NCBI RefSeq assembly: GCF_947172395.1
Contig: NC_069101.1
Coordinates: 248,001-312,000 of the forward strand
DNA: 64,000 nt
Source of the DNA: Bicyclus anynana
Lineage: Eukaryota > Arthropoda > Insecta > Lepidoptera > Nymphalidae
Reading direction: 5' to 3'
Position numbers and translations under genes: made by a program. The notes below the pieces were generated by a model. It did not search any database, was not told where the DNA came from, and was given only the letters and a program-made list of their open reading frames with translations. Below are positions 53,003 through 64,000 of this stretch, one piece after another. Position 1 is the stretch's first letter. Every line of letters begins with the position of its first letter.

Positions 53003-53192
53003 GAATGGCGACCCCGCACTAGAAAGCGCAGTGTTTGCCGACCAGGTGGACAGGCGACATCAAGCGAGTCGCAGACATTCGCTGGATGCAGGTGGCTCAG
53101 TATCGTGAAGTTTGGAAGTTCCTACAAAAGGCCTATGTCCTGCAGTGGACGTCCATCGGCTGATATGATGATGATGATGAGTCATTTATTAG

Positions 53193-53841
53193 GTAAATAA
53201 TAAATGATAAAAAAATCATAGACGTCTGACTTGTTCTTGCGCCATTTTTTCTCTACATTACAATAATTATTATTAGAGACAGCAAACCAATAAAATATTG
53301 ATCTATCAAAATATAAAGATCCCTTTATTAATTTCACACAAAGTTGTGAAAACACAAGAAAAGTCACGGTATCATCATCACAATTATTATCATCTTCATC
53401 TCAATCATCATCATCTTCCATCATCATCAATTTCAGCCTATTAGGTAGACCCATCACGCTGCTCCAATGAGGAATAGAGGGATTTAAAGACACATAAAAC
53501 TTGAAAATTGTTAAACAACGATGTTTTTCTGCTGACTACAACGTTGTTATTGTATATACACATTATTGCTGAGGTAGGTGCTCATTATGAGAAACAGGTG
53601 TTACCGGAAATGCTTCCATTTCGCGGAGGATATTACTATTCCATTCTATTCTACGGGAATTCACGGGATTGCCGCAATAAGATAAAGCTGCAATGTGAAA
53701 TTGCAAATTTAGTAACTGAATATAAATTGTTTTAATAAATATAACTTCAAATTTGTGGGTTAGTGTTCGAAGTAAAAGCATAGAAGTGAGTTGAGCTATT
53801 GAATGGGATGGGATTTTCTAAACCATGAATTTACTGTAATT
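53193..53841. other. no gene recognised
   Basis: AT-rich, with an imperfect ATC/ATT trinucleotide run at 53371-53435 followed by a short SINE-like piece near 53440-53475. Confidence 0.35.
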
Positions 53842-53852
53842 ATGGTTATTTT

Positions 53853-54178
53853 TTTTAGATACGTGATAGCTCGTGATAGCTAGTGGATATGACCTCTGCC
53901 TCTAATTCCGGAGGGTGGTGGGTTCGAATACGGTCCGGGGCATGCACCTCCAACTTTTCAGTTGTGTACATTTTAAGAAAATTAAATATCACGGGTCTCA
54001 AACGGTGAAGGAAAACATCGGGAGGAAACTTGCATACCAGAGAATTTTCTTAGTTCTTTGGATGTCTGAAGTCTGGCAATCCGCATTGGGCCAGCGTGGT
54101 GGACTATTAACCTAACCCCTTTCATTTTGAGAAGAGATTCGAGCTCAGCAGTGAGCCGAATATTGGTTGATAACGACG
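53853..54178 (+). mobile_element. tRNA-derived SINE, family A, copy 9, with TSD
   Basis: Nearly full length; box B is GGTTCGAATACGG (one change). The 11-base duplication ATGGTTATTTT is at 53842-53852 and 54179-54189. A short repeat CGTGATAGCTCGTGATAGCT opens the head. Confidence 0.88.
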
Positions 54179-54189
54179 ATGGTTATTTT

Positions 54190-57100
54190 ACAGTTAATTA
54201 TAAAAGTTAATCTTGTACCATCATTTGTTTCTTTCTTTTCTTCTTTTTTTTATTTTTTCTGTTTTAGATTCTTTAACTTCTATTTAGGCCGTAGATTAAA
54301 AAGCTTAAAACCGGATCTAATTACTACAAAACTTCTTTCACAGATAAATAGAACAGCTCAGCTTACTCAAATATCTGTAAAATGCGTCGAATGAAGCGAA
54401 AAAAGCATTGAATTCGTATTCCTTTCCGCATCAGACAGCTTAACACCTTAAAGCTTGTAAAAACTTTGAAAAGGAAATGGCAGTAATTCTCTAATGCACT
54501 CGCAACATACCACTACAGAGCCATTTCTAAAGTTAATGGAAACTCGACTTCATTCGTTGAAAGTAGAGTTGGAATTGCATTGTGTGTGAAAGGCGTCAGA
54601 GTCGACGCCACAAAAGATGGTAATGCAGTTAGCGTGCAATTACATTACCGCGTCAAAGGCCAGGCACACTTTTTCCGTTTCTAATGAATGGACATAATTC
54701 ACGTGCATTTGTTCACGCTGCCACTGCAGGGCGCGGGGCACGGGCTACAGCGGGTCTCGTCAAATATGTCCTATTGGTATACCTACGAGATCAGCGATAA
54801 TTCTAAAAAAAAAATAGTATGGAAATTGAGAAAACATTTTAGAACCTGATCGCATCGCCAGTTATAGGATTTGACCACATAGATAATACTCGTTTATTCA
54901 AAGATGTTATTTCATAACGACCCATATGCCACAAGGCCTCAGCCCGAAAGTGGCTGGAAGAACACGATTGGGGAAGCAAGGCAGGATCCCAGGCACATTA
55001 CCCGGGCATGAATTTTTATCTGGAAGGATATGACCTGCTTGCTTATAATCACACACAATTTTTTTTATCAAAACCAATCTGAACTGTTCTGAAGTGATCC
55101 ACAAGTAGCGTAAAGACATTAATTAAATAGATTACAATCTAAACTACATCGTTGAACAGTGAGATTGCCAATTAAAGTTAAACAAAATTAAAAAAATGGG
55201 ATTACTTTTTTCTGACCTTTCCTGACCACATAACTCAACATTGTAGACGATATTTGTTTAAATAATGTTCGTTGCTTAAGACACATTTGTCCGCCTCAGT
55301 TTTAAAGAGCCAGTGTCCTATTTCTACGTGCAATATATTAATATCATTGGTTCCGATGCTCAGAAATTTTTATTAGCTGGTAACCCAGTTAGCTACCAGA
55401 ATCAAGAATTTTCGTAAATAAAAAAGTTGAGCCTCTCATCACGGAAAATTAACTTGATAGTAATCACTTGTTGTTCCACAGATCCCGGGCTATTAAGAAA
55501 CTATACATAATAACAATGTTAATAAGCAATTTCGATGTAAACAACTTACAAAGCACTGAACTATAACTGCTTTCAGTCCGTGTGAAAAATAAATGGCCTG
55601 GCGGCCGGCACCAAACGACAGCCAAATTCTCCCAAAATCCTGCACTATTCAGCGCCCGAACCATTTGGTCGCTATTGGACGGTAATCGGAAGCATCTCTC
55701 TCCCGTCCGCGACACCGCAGCCTAACGGTAACGAGTCGAATTCGTAACGAATTACGTCCGGCTAACGAAATGAAGGGCGGAATGGATCGCACGCCGCGCG
55801 CCGATATTAAAATTGATTACAAAAGCGCTTTATTGCTTAACTTTATACGCTTGATTGTTCGCTTTGTGCGGGGCCGGGCCATTGTGCATGTGCATCGTTT
55901 GTGTTTCTAAATATGGCGATCATTTTTAAACGACGAAAAAAAGGAGGTATCAGTTCAACCCGTCTATTTCTGTGATATTTGTAGAATTCCAGTTTTTATA
56001 TAATAGTAATTATGTTATTAAATAATAGTAATAAGCTTCTAAACATATTAATTTTCCGAAGGAGATGTCCCAAAAATGCCCCAGTTCAAATGAAAAAGCT
56101 AAGATTACCTTACAATTTTTATATTGAAATATATCAGAAATCTCGAGGATAGCGGGGTTTTAACTCACTTACTCAATACGCAATAACCCCGCTATCTAAG
56201 TAACTATAGGTAGTTAGCATAATTTAAATTCAGTGATTTCAAAATGTATCTCTACTTAGAGATTTGTATATTCGTTACATTTGCATATTTCATCACTATT
56301 TTATTATATTTATTTACACATAAATATAATATTTATTTACACATATAAAAACGATTTTACCAAAAGTCGAGTTAGCGCAGTATAAATTGATAGTGTCGAG
56401 ACGATGAAAATTGGGATTATATTATATTATTGGGATTATATTATATTATTTCTATTATTTTAATAAAAGTGCAAAAATCGTCATTAAAAGAAAAAGAACT
56501 AGACTACAAAAGACTACGAAAAAACGTTAACCGAAAAAATAATAATTTCATCCGCTATATGACTAAGTGCAAATTTCATAAACCAAATATTCATAATAAC
56601 TAAGCCAAAACCAGGCTAGATATCCCGTAATAAAAACGGATTAGAGGTGGCACGGATACGTAAACAAAATGTTTAGTTATAAAATAGTAAAGTGAGTTAT
56701 TTGGCGAAACGTGTTTACTGTTCAAATGTTCAAACTAGAGCCGCCTAATTGAGTTTTATCGGTACAGAACAAACGAGATTACCGAATTTTTACGTAAACA
56801 TTTTCGACGACAAAACTGCGCTTAATTTGGTAATTTAATAGTGAACTATAGTAGCAGTTATAGTTAGCGCCTGCGGTGACCAGACCTCCTTCTTTGTAGT
56901 ATTTTGTAAATTAGTTTTAGTAGATTTGTAAAATACGTTTAGTAGAATGTAAAGCAATCAACAATATTGTTGCAAATTAAGGATTTGATTTGGAGCAAAA
57001 AGCCGAACGAAAAATAAATAAAAGAATGAATAATGTTTTTTATTAATTATAATTAAAAAATTCAACAATTTGCGCAACATTACTCTTTTTAAGCAAATAT

Positions 57101-57498
57101 TTTGTTGATTGAAAAAAAAAATAACTTCCGTTATATGACGGTATTTATGATAGAGATAATAAAACCCAACAATATTGTCCGACTAGATACAGAGCACGTT
57201 ACCGGCAAAAGGATACACTTTGACTTATCATAACATAAATACGAGATATAACATAAAAAAGTATCGCAAGAAAAGGAAATATCGGATGGAGATGATTTAT
57301 GAGAGAAGAGATAAAGTTTTCTAACAAAGCGTCCTCAGAACGGGTCACTGTTATCTAGAGCACCTAGATCGAGCTATATCGAGCCTTTTTTGTCTCGAGG
57401 GACGGGCTTTTTGAGGGAACTCCATAAATCAAAGTATGGATGAAGAAACAACTGGTCAAGCATATCTAGTCGAATAAATAAAGGTTCCGTATACACGA
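54190..57498. other. long stretch without recognised genes
   Basis: No exon is supported. 54700-54760 and 55590-55800 are GC-richer. A 12-base inverted repeat (GATAGCGGGGTT) spans 56148-56196. The repeat at 55351-55490 is listed separately. Open frames at 54907-55119 and 55464-55715 lack domains. Confidence 0.35.
55351..55490. repeat. dispersed repeat, partner of 7221-7370
   Basis: Shares TCAAGAATTTTCGTA, GTTGAGC, TCTCATCA, AAATTAACTTGATAGTAAT and GTTCCACAGATCCC with the copy near the first visible Dok-7-like exon, in the same orientation. Confidence 0.6.
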
Positions 57499-57501
57499 AA
57501 A

Positions 57502-57559
57502 AGTCAACTAAAGTCACTCTATATATTGTACACCATATTTAGAGTGACTTTAGTTGACT
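57502..57559. repeat. perfect 20-base inverted repeat (hairpin)
   Basis: AGTCAACTAAAGTCACTCTA at 57502-57521 pairs exactly with 57540-57559 across an 18-base loop. Size and perfection resemble a small RNA hairpin or a minimal foldback element. Confidence 0.8.
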
Positions 57560-57898
57560 AGGTTAATCTCGTAAATTCTTTATCTTTTAAAAGTTTGTAT
57601 AAAATTAGTTTTCAAGTTATATTATTTTGTGAAAACGTTAATAAAATATTTTAAATCGTCGATAAGTAATAAATACATTATTGTAGAGATGGTAATAATT
57701 AAAGTCGTAAATATTGTTAACAGCAATAGTTGACGGAATACACTTGGGTGCATTTTACGGCTAGTTGATTAAAAGCATCGGTTCTGGTGATTCACGCTCG
57801 TTAAAATGTAACCGACGAACTTTACTACTTTTAACTCACTAGTGTTTATTGTAAACAATATTGCAATGTACGAGTATTTAAATTTTTTTTTTTTTTTT
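57560..57898. other. no feature recognised
   Basis: AT-rich spacer, ending in a long T run at 57883-57898 that belongs to the following SINE-like element. Confidence 0.3.
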
Positions 57899-58045
57899 AT
57901 ATCAGAATATTTGTCATACATTTTAAGTATGACCAATAGGTAGTCCTGTTTCACTCCAACTAATCGAATAAGAGTGTTTCGAGTGAGTACAACAATATCT
58001 AGCGGGCGGTAATCGAACCACGATCTCTCGGTGATGAGTATTACA
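57899..58045 (-). mobile_element. tRNA-derived SINE, family C, copy 1, minus strand
   Basis: Minus strand: TACTCATCACCGAGAGATCG and GTGGTTCGATTACCGCCCGC hold the tRNA-like 3' half with box B. The body (GACTACCTATTGGTCATACT) and a poly-A-type tail at the low end follow. Related to 62265-62430. Confidence 0.6.
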
Positions 58046-59197
58046 TGTTTTCTGTGGTATTACCATGGAACAAATAAGGCTTTTATATATTTTTTGCGTC
58101 CTTGATCATTATTTTCTTTCGTATTACACATTTCAATAATAAAAAAAAATTCATGAAAATCAGCTACGGAATCCTAAAAATCGAAAACCGAAGACTACCA
58201 TCGTGGTCTTATGGAGTTACATTATCTTTTTCGTAAAAAAATTAAGGGATAAAGGATACTAAAAGCCCATGACAGGCTTTTTGTAGACGAATACATCATC
58301 GTCAAATCGACATAATGCCGGGCTTCCACCACGATCGGTGCCTCGCTTGATATCGCGTAATGTAAGGCAAGTTCTTTTATAAAGCCTAGCTTTCTATTGC
58401 ATAATATAGTAAAACGACTTCTACTATAATTAATGAAATATCAATTAAATAGTTAAAAAATTAAATTAATTTAACTTGAACATGATAGAAGTTTATGAAA
58501 TGTTAATGTATCCCTTAAAGTAATAATCTTATCTTACCATGATTTATATGGCTTTGCTGACTGAAGATGTACAACTGGCTTGGGATTTAAAATACGCCAT
58601 TGAATGGTGTAATTATACCTTTGAATGGTGTAATTTTGAATTAACTTTAAGTTAAGGCTCCAATTCCATTTATTTGAAGAATCGAATCGATTTCTATAGT
58701 AGCAATACATAAATAATAAGTACACTATTCTTTACTCTATATCTCTTAGTTTATGGAAATTATGTTTACAAGAATTCGAAATATACAGGAAGTAAATATC
58801 TATGTTATGCCCTAGTTTAAAAAAATAATAAAAACATTTATGAAACTGAAAAATGGCTCAATATCACGGGAATCGAAAATTGTACGGCTCACCAGGTAGT
58901 AATAAAGACTGCAAACCACACTGGCGCTATTTTATCTAGTGCTAGTTAAACTGGGTCACACTAAACTACCCACATAACATAACCTGTGGGCCACGAGTCG
59001 CACGCTACAATGGATTTCATATCGCACTGCAAGCGTTAGCGTCGAGCGTTGAAGAATATATTGGAAACCAGAAATAAAACACTAAATTGGCACAATTAAA
59101 TTCAAGATATTAATCCTTTATTCAAATAAACTCTTAGCTTTGATAAAATTTATATCACACACACATCGCTATAATGTAATAAAAGCACTATGAAACA
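58046..59197. other. no gene recognised
   Basis: AT-rich. Two direct copies of TTGAATGGTGTAATT lie at about 58597-58634. Confidence 0.3.
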
Positions 59198-59707
59198 GTG
59201 TTGCTTTACATTTACGGATTTACTTTATATAAAGTTATGTTAGCACATTCTCTTCTTCTTTCGGTTTTAGATTATGCGGACGCGAGCTATCTAAATATAA
59301 CTGAGGACCAACTCAATAAACTTGAGCGACTTCAAAATCTTGCTATTCGGTTCATATTTAGCCTACGCAAATATGACCATATTTCTGAATTCCGTCAGAA
59401 GCTCAAGTGGCTCCCTATTCGTCGTCGCCGGGATCTGCATGTACTTTCACTTTTGTACTGTGTGTTGTTTAATCCAAAATCTCCTGTGTATCTGAAGGAG
59501 AAATTTACGTTTCAGGGAGTGCAGTCTGAACTGAGACAGTGTCGATTACTAACTCTATGTTTACCCGTGCATAAGACGAAATTTTATAAACATTCTTTCG
59601 TTGTGCAAGCCGTTAAGTTATGGAATGCTCTCCCTTTAAACATACGGCAATCAAAGACACTGGTCATTTTTAAAAATGCCGTAAAGACTCATTATCTGGT
59701 GCAGTAA
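59198..59707 (+). CDS. LINE ORF2 C-terminal domain (fragment)
   Basis: 169 codons, open to TAA. SVLDYADASYLNITEDQLNK, LERLQNLAIRFIF and LKWLPIRRRRDLHVLSLLY are the post-RT region of LINE polyproteins (the thumb and C-terminal domain). LWNALPLNIRQSKTLVIFKN ends the protein in the usual way. All catalytic motifs are absent. The sequence is distinct from the other two LINEs in the window. The first ~20 codons may lie outside the element. Confidence 0.78.
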   Translation: MLLYIYGFTLYKVMLAHSLLLSVLDYADASYLNITEDQLNKLERLQNLAIRFIFSLRKYDHISEFRQKLKWLPIRRRRDLHVLSLLYCVLFNPKSPVYLKEKFTFQGVQSELRQCRLLTLCLPVHKTKFYKHSFVVQAVKLWNALPLNIRQSKTLVIFKNAVKTHYLVQ

Positions 59708-60055
59708 AGACGATCTGTATATATTATTTCTTTTCAATATAAGGTATTTATTAGTATATTTTGATATGTATTTTATTGATTATTGTAGGTATTTGTGTAA
59801 TATTGTTTATGTATTAGGATGTAAATTATTTGTATGTATGTGTATTACTAATACTATGGTTATTTTTGTTTTACGCCACCTGCTGATGTCCTTAAGTTTT
59901 CCTAAACCGAAGGTTGCCTGGAAGAAATCGCTACTTAGCGATAAGGCCGCCTTTTGTATGCTGATCTCTTCTTAATTTGTTTTTTATTTCACTTGTTTTT
60001 GTCTTTGTGGTGTGCAAATAAAGTATATTTATCTTATTTATCTTATCTTATAAAG
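59198..60055 (+). mobile_element. third LINE family, 3' end only
   Basis: A 5'-truncated non-LTR element: about 500 bases of ORF2 C-terminus, a 3' UTR of about 300 bases, and a tail of TTATCTTA-type repeats at 60027-60055. Confidence 0.78.
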
Positions 60056-62055
60056 TGACAAGTTAAAATTATAAAATTTTAAAACCCCGACAGTAATATC
60101 TAAATTTAGCTAGAACAAGATGGTTTTTGGTGAAATTATGTTTTCAAAAGATCACTGATATCTTCGTTAAGATAAGATTAAAAATCGACGAGTGATGATA
60201 TACAGATACATTAACAGAACTTGTACGTGTGTACAAAATTAAAAATATGTTTCATAAACAAGTGCCAAGCGAGGCGATAGTTTCGTGGCCCGGCGTCAAA
60301 GTCAATACAACTATAAGCGAACACCGCAAAGTTAACATAATTTCCCCCACGACTTTACTTGTTCCGTTCATTAATTAATAGCGCTGTTTAACCAATCCCG
60401 TCATTACCGCGGCTGTTTGACTTCCATCCGCCCCGTGCCGTCGCTGGCAGCCCCGTCTGCCGAACTATTCAACTATTTCCGCGAATGCTAATAAACTTGG
60501 AATATTGGAAATTTTTATTGCTTTACTTCGACTCCAGGAGCGGAATATTTCAAAATTGACTTTCTTCAACAACTCAAGGAAGTTTCAATATTGACCTTTT
60601 TTGTAAAGGTGGAGTGTTTTATAAGAATTTTTCTTTTATAAAATTTCTGTACCTTAATAGCCGAATAGTTTATTTGTAGCAGATTTTTACGGAATACATA
60701 AAGAAAAGTTGTAAATATAATATTAAAGTCTGATCTTTTTATCTAGGTACTTACATTATACGTACGTACATTCAATACTCGCCACAAAAAGTTAAAACGT
60801 GCCCTATAAAAATATCAACACAAATAATAATCTGGTAATATTATTACCATCTCCCTTTATCTGTCATGACAGATTTCTATCAAATAAACATAATTCGTGT
60901 TGTTCGAGATAGTGTAAGTGGGCACGGGTTACACCCACCCTCACCCGGCCGGGTCGTGCATTATTCAGGAGCCGCGACTTTCTGCTTCAATTTAATTTGT
61001 AACTGTCGCCTGACAATATCTTGAATCTGCGAGCTATTTATTCTCAACTTCTCCGGCCGGCGCCTGACGTCTTGTCCTGGTAAAAGTTCCCGTGCACCTG
61101 TATTTAAATTTAGAATTTGCGCTTTGAACGCCAACGCTCCTGGCGTGTGGGGTTATAAATCAATACCCACTGGCGCAAGGGGTCTACGAATACAGCCACC
61201 ATTATTGTATCTGATATTCATTAAAAGAGTTAAACAATTTCACCCTAAGCTCGCATTGGTGCATGATGGCTCTCCATCTCCTTTCTGTAACGTACTCGTA
61301 AGTAGTGGTTAGTTTTAGGATTGCAATTAGGTTAATACTTCAGAACCTAGTTATATTGATTTCTTTTTTAGGTTACTTTAATACTATAAAGTTTACCTTT
61401 TATAATTACCGGTAGTAATCCGTTTGGTTTTTGGGATTTCTAAAAAAATATACCGATCTGAGTCAATATTATTGTATAGAAATGTGTTTAAGAATGTCTG
61501 GAGATAGGTTTCTCATCAGCAAGACTAACATGACGTACATATCAGTTATCACAGTGAGATAACTGATAAGTTAGATAGTAATCACAAGCTCTCGGTCGGT
61601 GATAATGAATCATAATAATTTATTCCTAGGCGTTTCAATCCGAGTGAACCCTGGGAAAATTAATTGAGTGATATTTGTTCAGTGTTGTTGCACTTCGTTA
61701 ATTTAACAATTTCACAAAAATATTTTAATTCTATTTTCAAATATAATCGCCAATCAAAAACATAATTGTCAATCAACGTTTTCGCGTCCGTCAAATAGAA
61801 ATTTTTTGTATAGATTTACTTGGATGTTTCGAAACAAATTTGCGATCAATCTATCTTTATTAAAAGTTTGACCAATAAACGCCGTCCCAGGGAAAGTGTC
61901 AAAGTAATTATTTTACGGCTAATTAAGATAGATCATTAATAACACTTTGAGGAAATCGAAGACATTAAAGATTCTAATTAAGTTCGGGGTTGGTCTTCTT
62001 TGAACCAAATTATTTTATTATTATTATAGATAATTATTTTGAAATTATATTTTGC
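60056..62055. other. no gene recognised
   Basis: Non-coding. 60385-60460 and 60920-61080 are GC-richer. A 9-base palindrome-like pair (CAGTTATC/GATAACTG) lies at 61544-61567. Nothing else is seen. Confidence 0.3.
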
Positions 62056-62215
62056 TCGTTAGTCTGGCGGTTCGGCCAACATGTTACGAGGTCCTGGATT
62101 CGAATCCTGGGCTATCCCAAGTTTGGAATTAATGAGTATTTTTTATATCAAGATATTTTCAGACAGTTTTTAATATTGTAGTTGTTACACCACCCTGTGG
62201 CCTTGGAGTCGGAGA
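62056..62215 (+). mobile_element. tRNA-derived SINE, single copy
   Basis: GTCTGGCGGTTCGGCCAAC and GGTCCTGGATTCGAATCCTGG (box B) form a tRNA-like head, followed by an AT-rich body. It does not fold as a full tRNA. Confidence 0.5.
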
Positions 62216-62264
62216 CCACTTTAATAATTTTATGGGTTTTGAATTATTTATTTTTAAATAATAT

Positions 62265-62430
62265 TTGTTATATTTTTAAATATGACCAATTCCCATTCCC
62301 CTCCAAATAGTCGCGAAAGACAAGAAGTATTAGGAGTGGGAATGAAAATAGACTAAGGGGGCGGGGATCGAACTACCACCCCTCGGTGATGAGTCCCGAC
62401 CGCTCTTACCGTTGAGTTATTGAGGCTCTC
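62265..62430 (-). mobile_element. tRNA-derived SINE, family C, copy 2, minus strand
   Basis: Minus strand: GAGCCTCAATAACTCAACGG (box A region), GGGACTCATCACCGAGGGGT and GTAGTTCGATCCCCGCC (box B), then a body including GGTCATATTTAAAAATATAA. Same family as 57899-58045. The head is close to a tRNA shape but lacks a matching acceptor stem. Confidence 0.62.
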
Positions 62431-62564
62431 ATCTTTATCATTTAATAATCATAATCCTTCATAACTTATTTGTTTCTGGTGAACCACTTCATTCTTTCAT
62501 CAGGTGAGATTGTAGTCAAGGGCTACTTGTAAAGAATAAAAAGAAATCTACAGTACGATTATTA

Positions 62565-62668
62565 ATTCCAGTCAGTGAAATGACAAGTGCAACTGTCACT
62601 GAAATGTCACTTTACTTGTAAAATAACATTTCAGTGACAGTTGCACTCGTCATTTTACTGAGTGGAAT
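62565..62668. mobile_element. 104-base foldback MITE
   Basis: Left arm 62565-62607 (ATTCCAGTCAGTGAAATGAC ... TGTCACTGAAATGT) pairs with the right arm ending 62668 (ACATTTCAGTGACAGTTGCA ... GAGTGGAAT), with about four mismatches in 43 and an 18-base loop. No coding capacity. Confidence 0.82.
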
Positions 62669-64000
62669 GATTCCTCCGACTATAGTTGTACAGTAAAGAA
62701 CTTCAAACCTTATTACTGATCAATCAAATAAAAAAAAAATGAGTCTACCAGCATTTATCGGAATACTAAAGAGATTTTTACCAAAAAATCGATGTGTGAA
62801 AATAAAAAGAAGATATTAGTGAACGCATTATGCAAAAAAATAGGATCGCATCCCCGGGTCGCGGTAAATGGTGGGGCCGATTAATGAGGGGTCTACCGTC
62901 CTATTTTTTTATCCCATTTTACCCACATTTTCTACTTTATACACACACATATTCAGTAGTAGGTACAAGTTATAAGAGATCGATATCGTAAAGCACGAAT
63001 TTATCTAAAGCGTATTAAGCGTATATCGAATAAGTAAAAATTAATATCGATAATATGTTACTATTGGGAAAACAAAAAAAAATATTAGGTATCAGTCGTA
63101 GTATAGATATCACTTACTTTACCAGAAATGTTTGTTTTTTAATAGGTACATAATACATTTCTACTTTGAATGATCTGACTGAAGGGCCAGACCATAGGAA
63201 AGGATTAGGAACTTAGACACATAACGCTGCTAAATGTGGGTTAGAAATAAAAACAATAAAAAAGCTTCCGTACAATAATTCCTACGAATGAATTCACAAA
63301 CACAAACTTCGGGGAGTAAGATCATGAATTTAATTTTGTTCCTAAGCTCACCAAGACAAAGCAATTTCCAAGTAATTTGAAGGCAAACGCTTATGCCTCA
63401 GCGAGCGGTCACACGAGGCTGTGCACGGTGAAGTACGTACCGCTTGGTGTACATCCGAGCACCATTTCGAGCTCATTTTGTGCAATTAATCTCACACATC
63501 GATTCATTTCGAGTTATCGGGCACGCGATACATTACGAGAGTTCTCGTGTATCGAAATTAAATTATCGTCTCCCATTCATTTTAAGGAGTTATTTTTTTT
63601 ATTCTTTTTATATTCCTTTTTTAAATCAATTTTGTAAGACTGACATTATCAGCAGTTTGACACTTCGCCACAAACAAAACTTACGGACTTAAAGATATGT
63701 CCATAAATTTATTTTGCGGCGAAAGATTCCTTCTACTCCTATGAGTAGAATCTCAGCTGCGAAACAGATATTACAAGTTTCATTTTCAAGCAATATTGCT
63801 GCTTAGGTTTGAAGGATACTGAATGTTGCCAGTAACTAACAATCAAACAAGACTGCAAGATAATGATTCTGTCTGAAACGAGAATAAAATTTAAAGTGAA
63901 CATTAGTTGTTTATATAAAGTAAAATTCTAACATAAACAAAAAATGTTAAGGTATTTGCATGGAAAGCACGGAAAAAATTATCTCATAGTAGACGTGCTA
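62669..64000. other. no gene recognised
   Basis: AT-rich non-coding DNA to the window edge. 63180-63245 carries a short SINE-like piece (CACATAACGCTGCTAAATGTG). Overlapping open frames at 63377-63692 lack domains. Confidence 0.3.

Larger units (their letters stand above)
48383..53179 (+). mobile_element. RTE-like 3' fragment (copy 4), split by a nested LINE
   Basis: RTE-type sequence occurs at 48383-48436 (GATGGACGTTGGAATGGCAA) and resumes at 53003-53179 (GAATGGCGACCCCGCACTAG ... GGCCTATGTCCTGCAGTGGA ... GATGATGATGA). A 13-base duplication AGTCATTTATTAG at 48370-48382 and 53180-53192 flanks the whole. The 4.6-kb interruption is a separate CR1-like LINE. Confidence 0.88.

Overview
This window looks like nuclear DNA of an insect, most probably a moth or butterfly. 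It is AT-rich, the one recognisable host gene has introns, and the rest is littered with repeats of lepidopteran type: tRNA-derived SINEs with (GAT)n tails, RTE-like and CR1-like LINE fragments, small Helitron-like elements and TIR/MITE elements. There are no operons, rRNA genes, CRISPR arrays or bacterial signals. Calls come from reading the sequence; no database search was possible.

The host gene is on the minus strand at 472-7631. I reconstructed seven coding exons whose splice sites (GT/AG) and codon phases all agree: 7631-7471, 6117-5903, 4122-3956, 3802-3192, 3109-1594, 1172-1061 and 598-472. They encode at least 968 residues: the distal half of a PH domain, a PTB domain, then a long Ser- and Tyr-rich tail with proline-rich stretches, YxxM motifs and YDxP motifs. 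The PH-PTB core resembles vertebrate Dok-7, the cytoplasmic adaptor of the receptor kinase MuSK. The first exon (start Met and first PH strands) was not found, so the 5' end lies in a missed small exon upstream or outside the window.

From 7.6 to 64 kb I see no convincing host exon. The region is an upstream intron or intergenic DNA built from repeats. The clearest are: (i) nine copies of one tRNA-derived SINE, several with target-site duplications, one of them (12241-12556) with an inverted 5' part as expected from twin priming; (ii) a nested insertion at 48370-53192, where a nearly complete CR1-like LINE (ORF1, AP-endonuclease, reverse transcriptase) sits inside an RTE-type 3' fragment, each with its own duplication; (iii) 5'-truncated minus-strand copies of the same CR1 family at 36.2 and 45.7 kb; (iv) a second LINE (38.7-40.4 kb) inside a TIR element with Harbinger-like ends and a TTA duplication; (v) a third LINE 3' end at 59.2-60.1 kb; (vi) a frameshifted coiled-coil, gag-like ORF at 35.3-36.1 kb; (vii) small Helitron-like elements; and (viii) several near-perfect hairpins. 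The LINEs are the plausible source of machinery for the SINEs and truncated fragments, but which LINE drives which SINE cannot be settled here. A possible plus-strand promoter and first exon at 11.46-11.70 kb is the only candidate for another host transcript.
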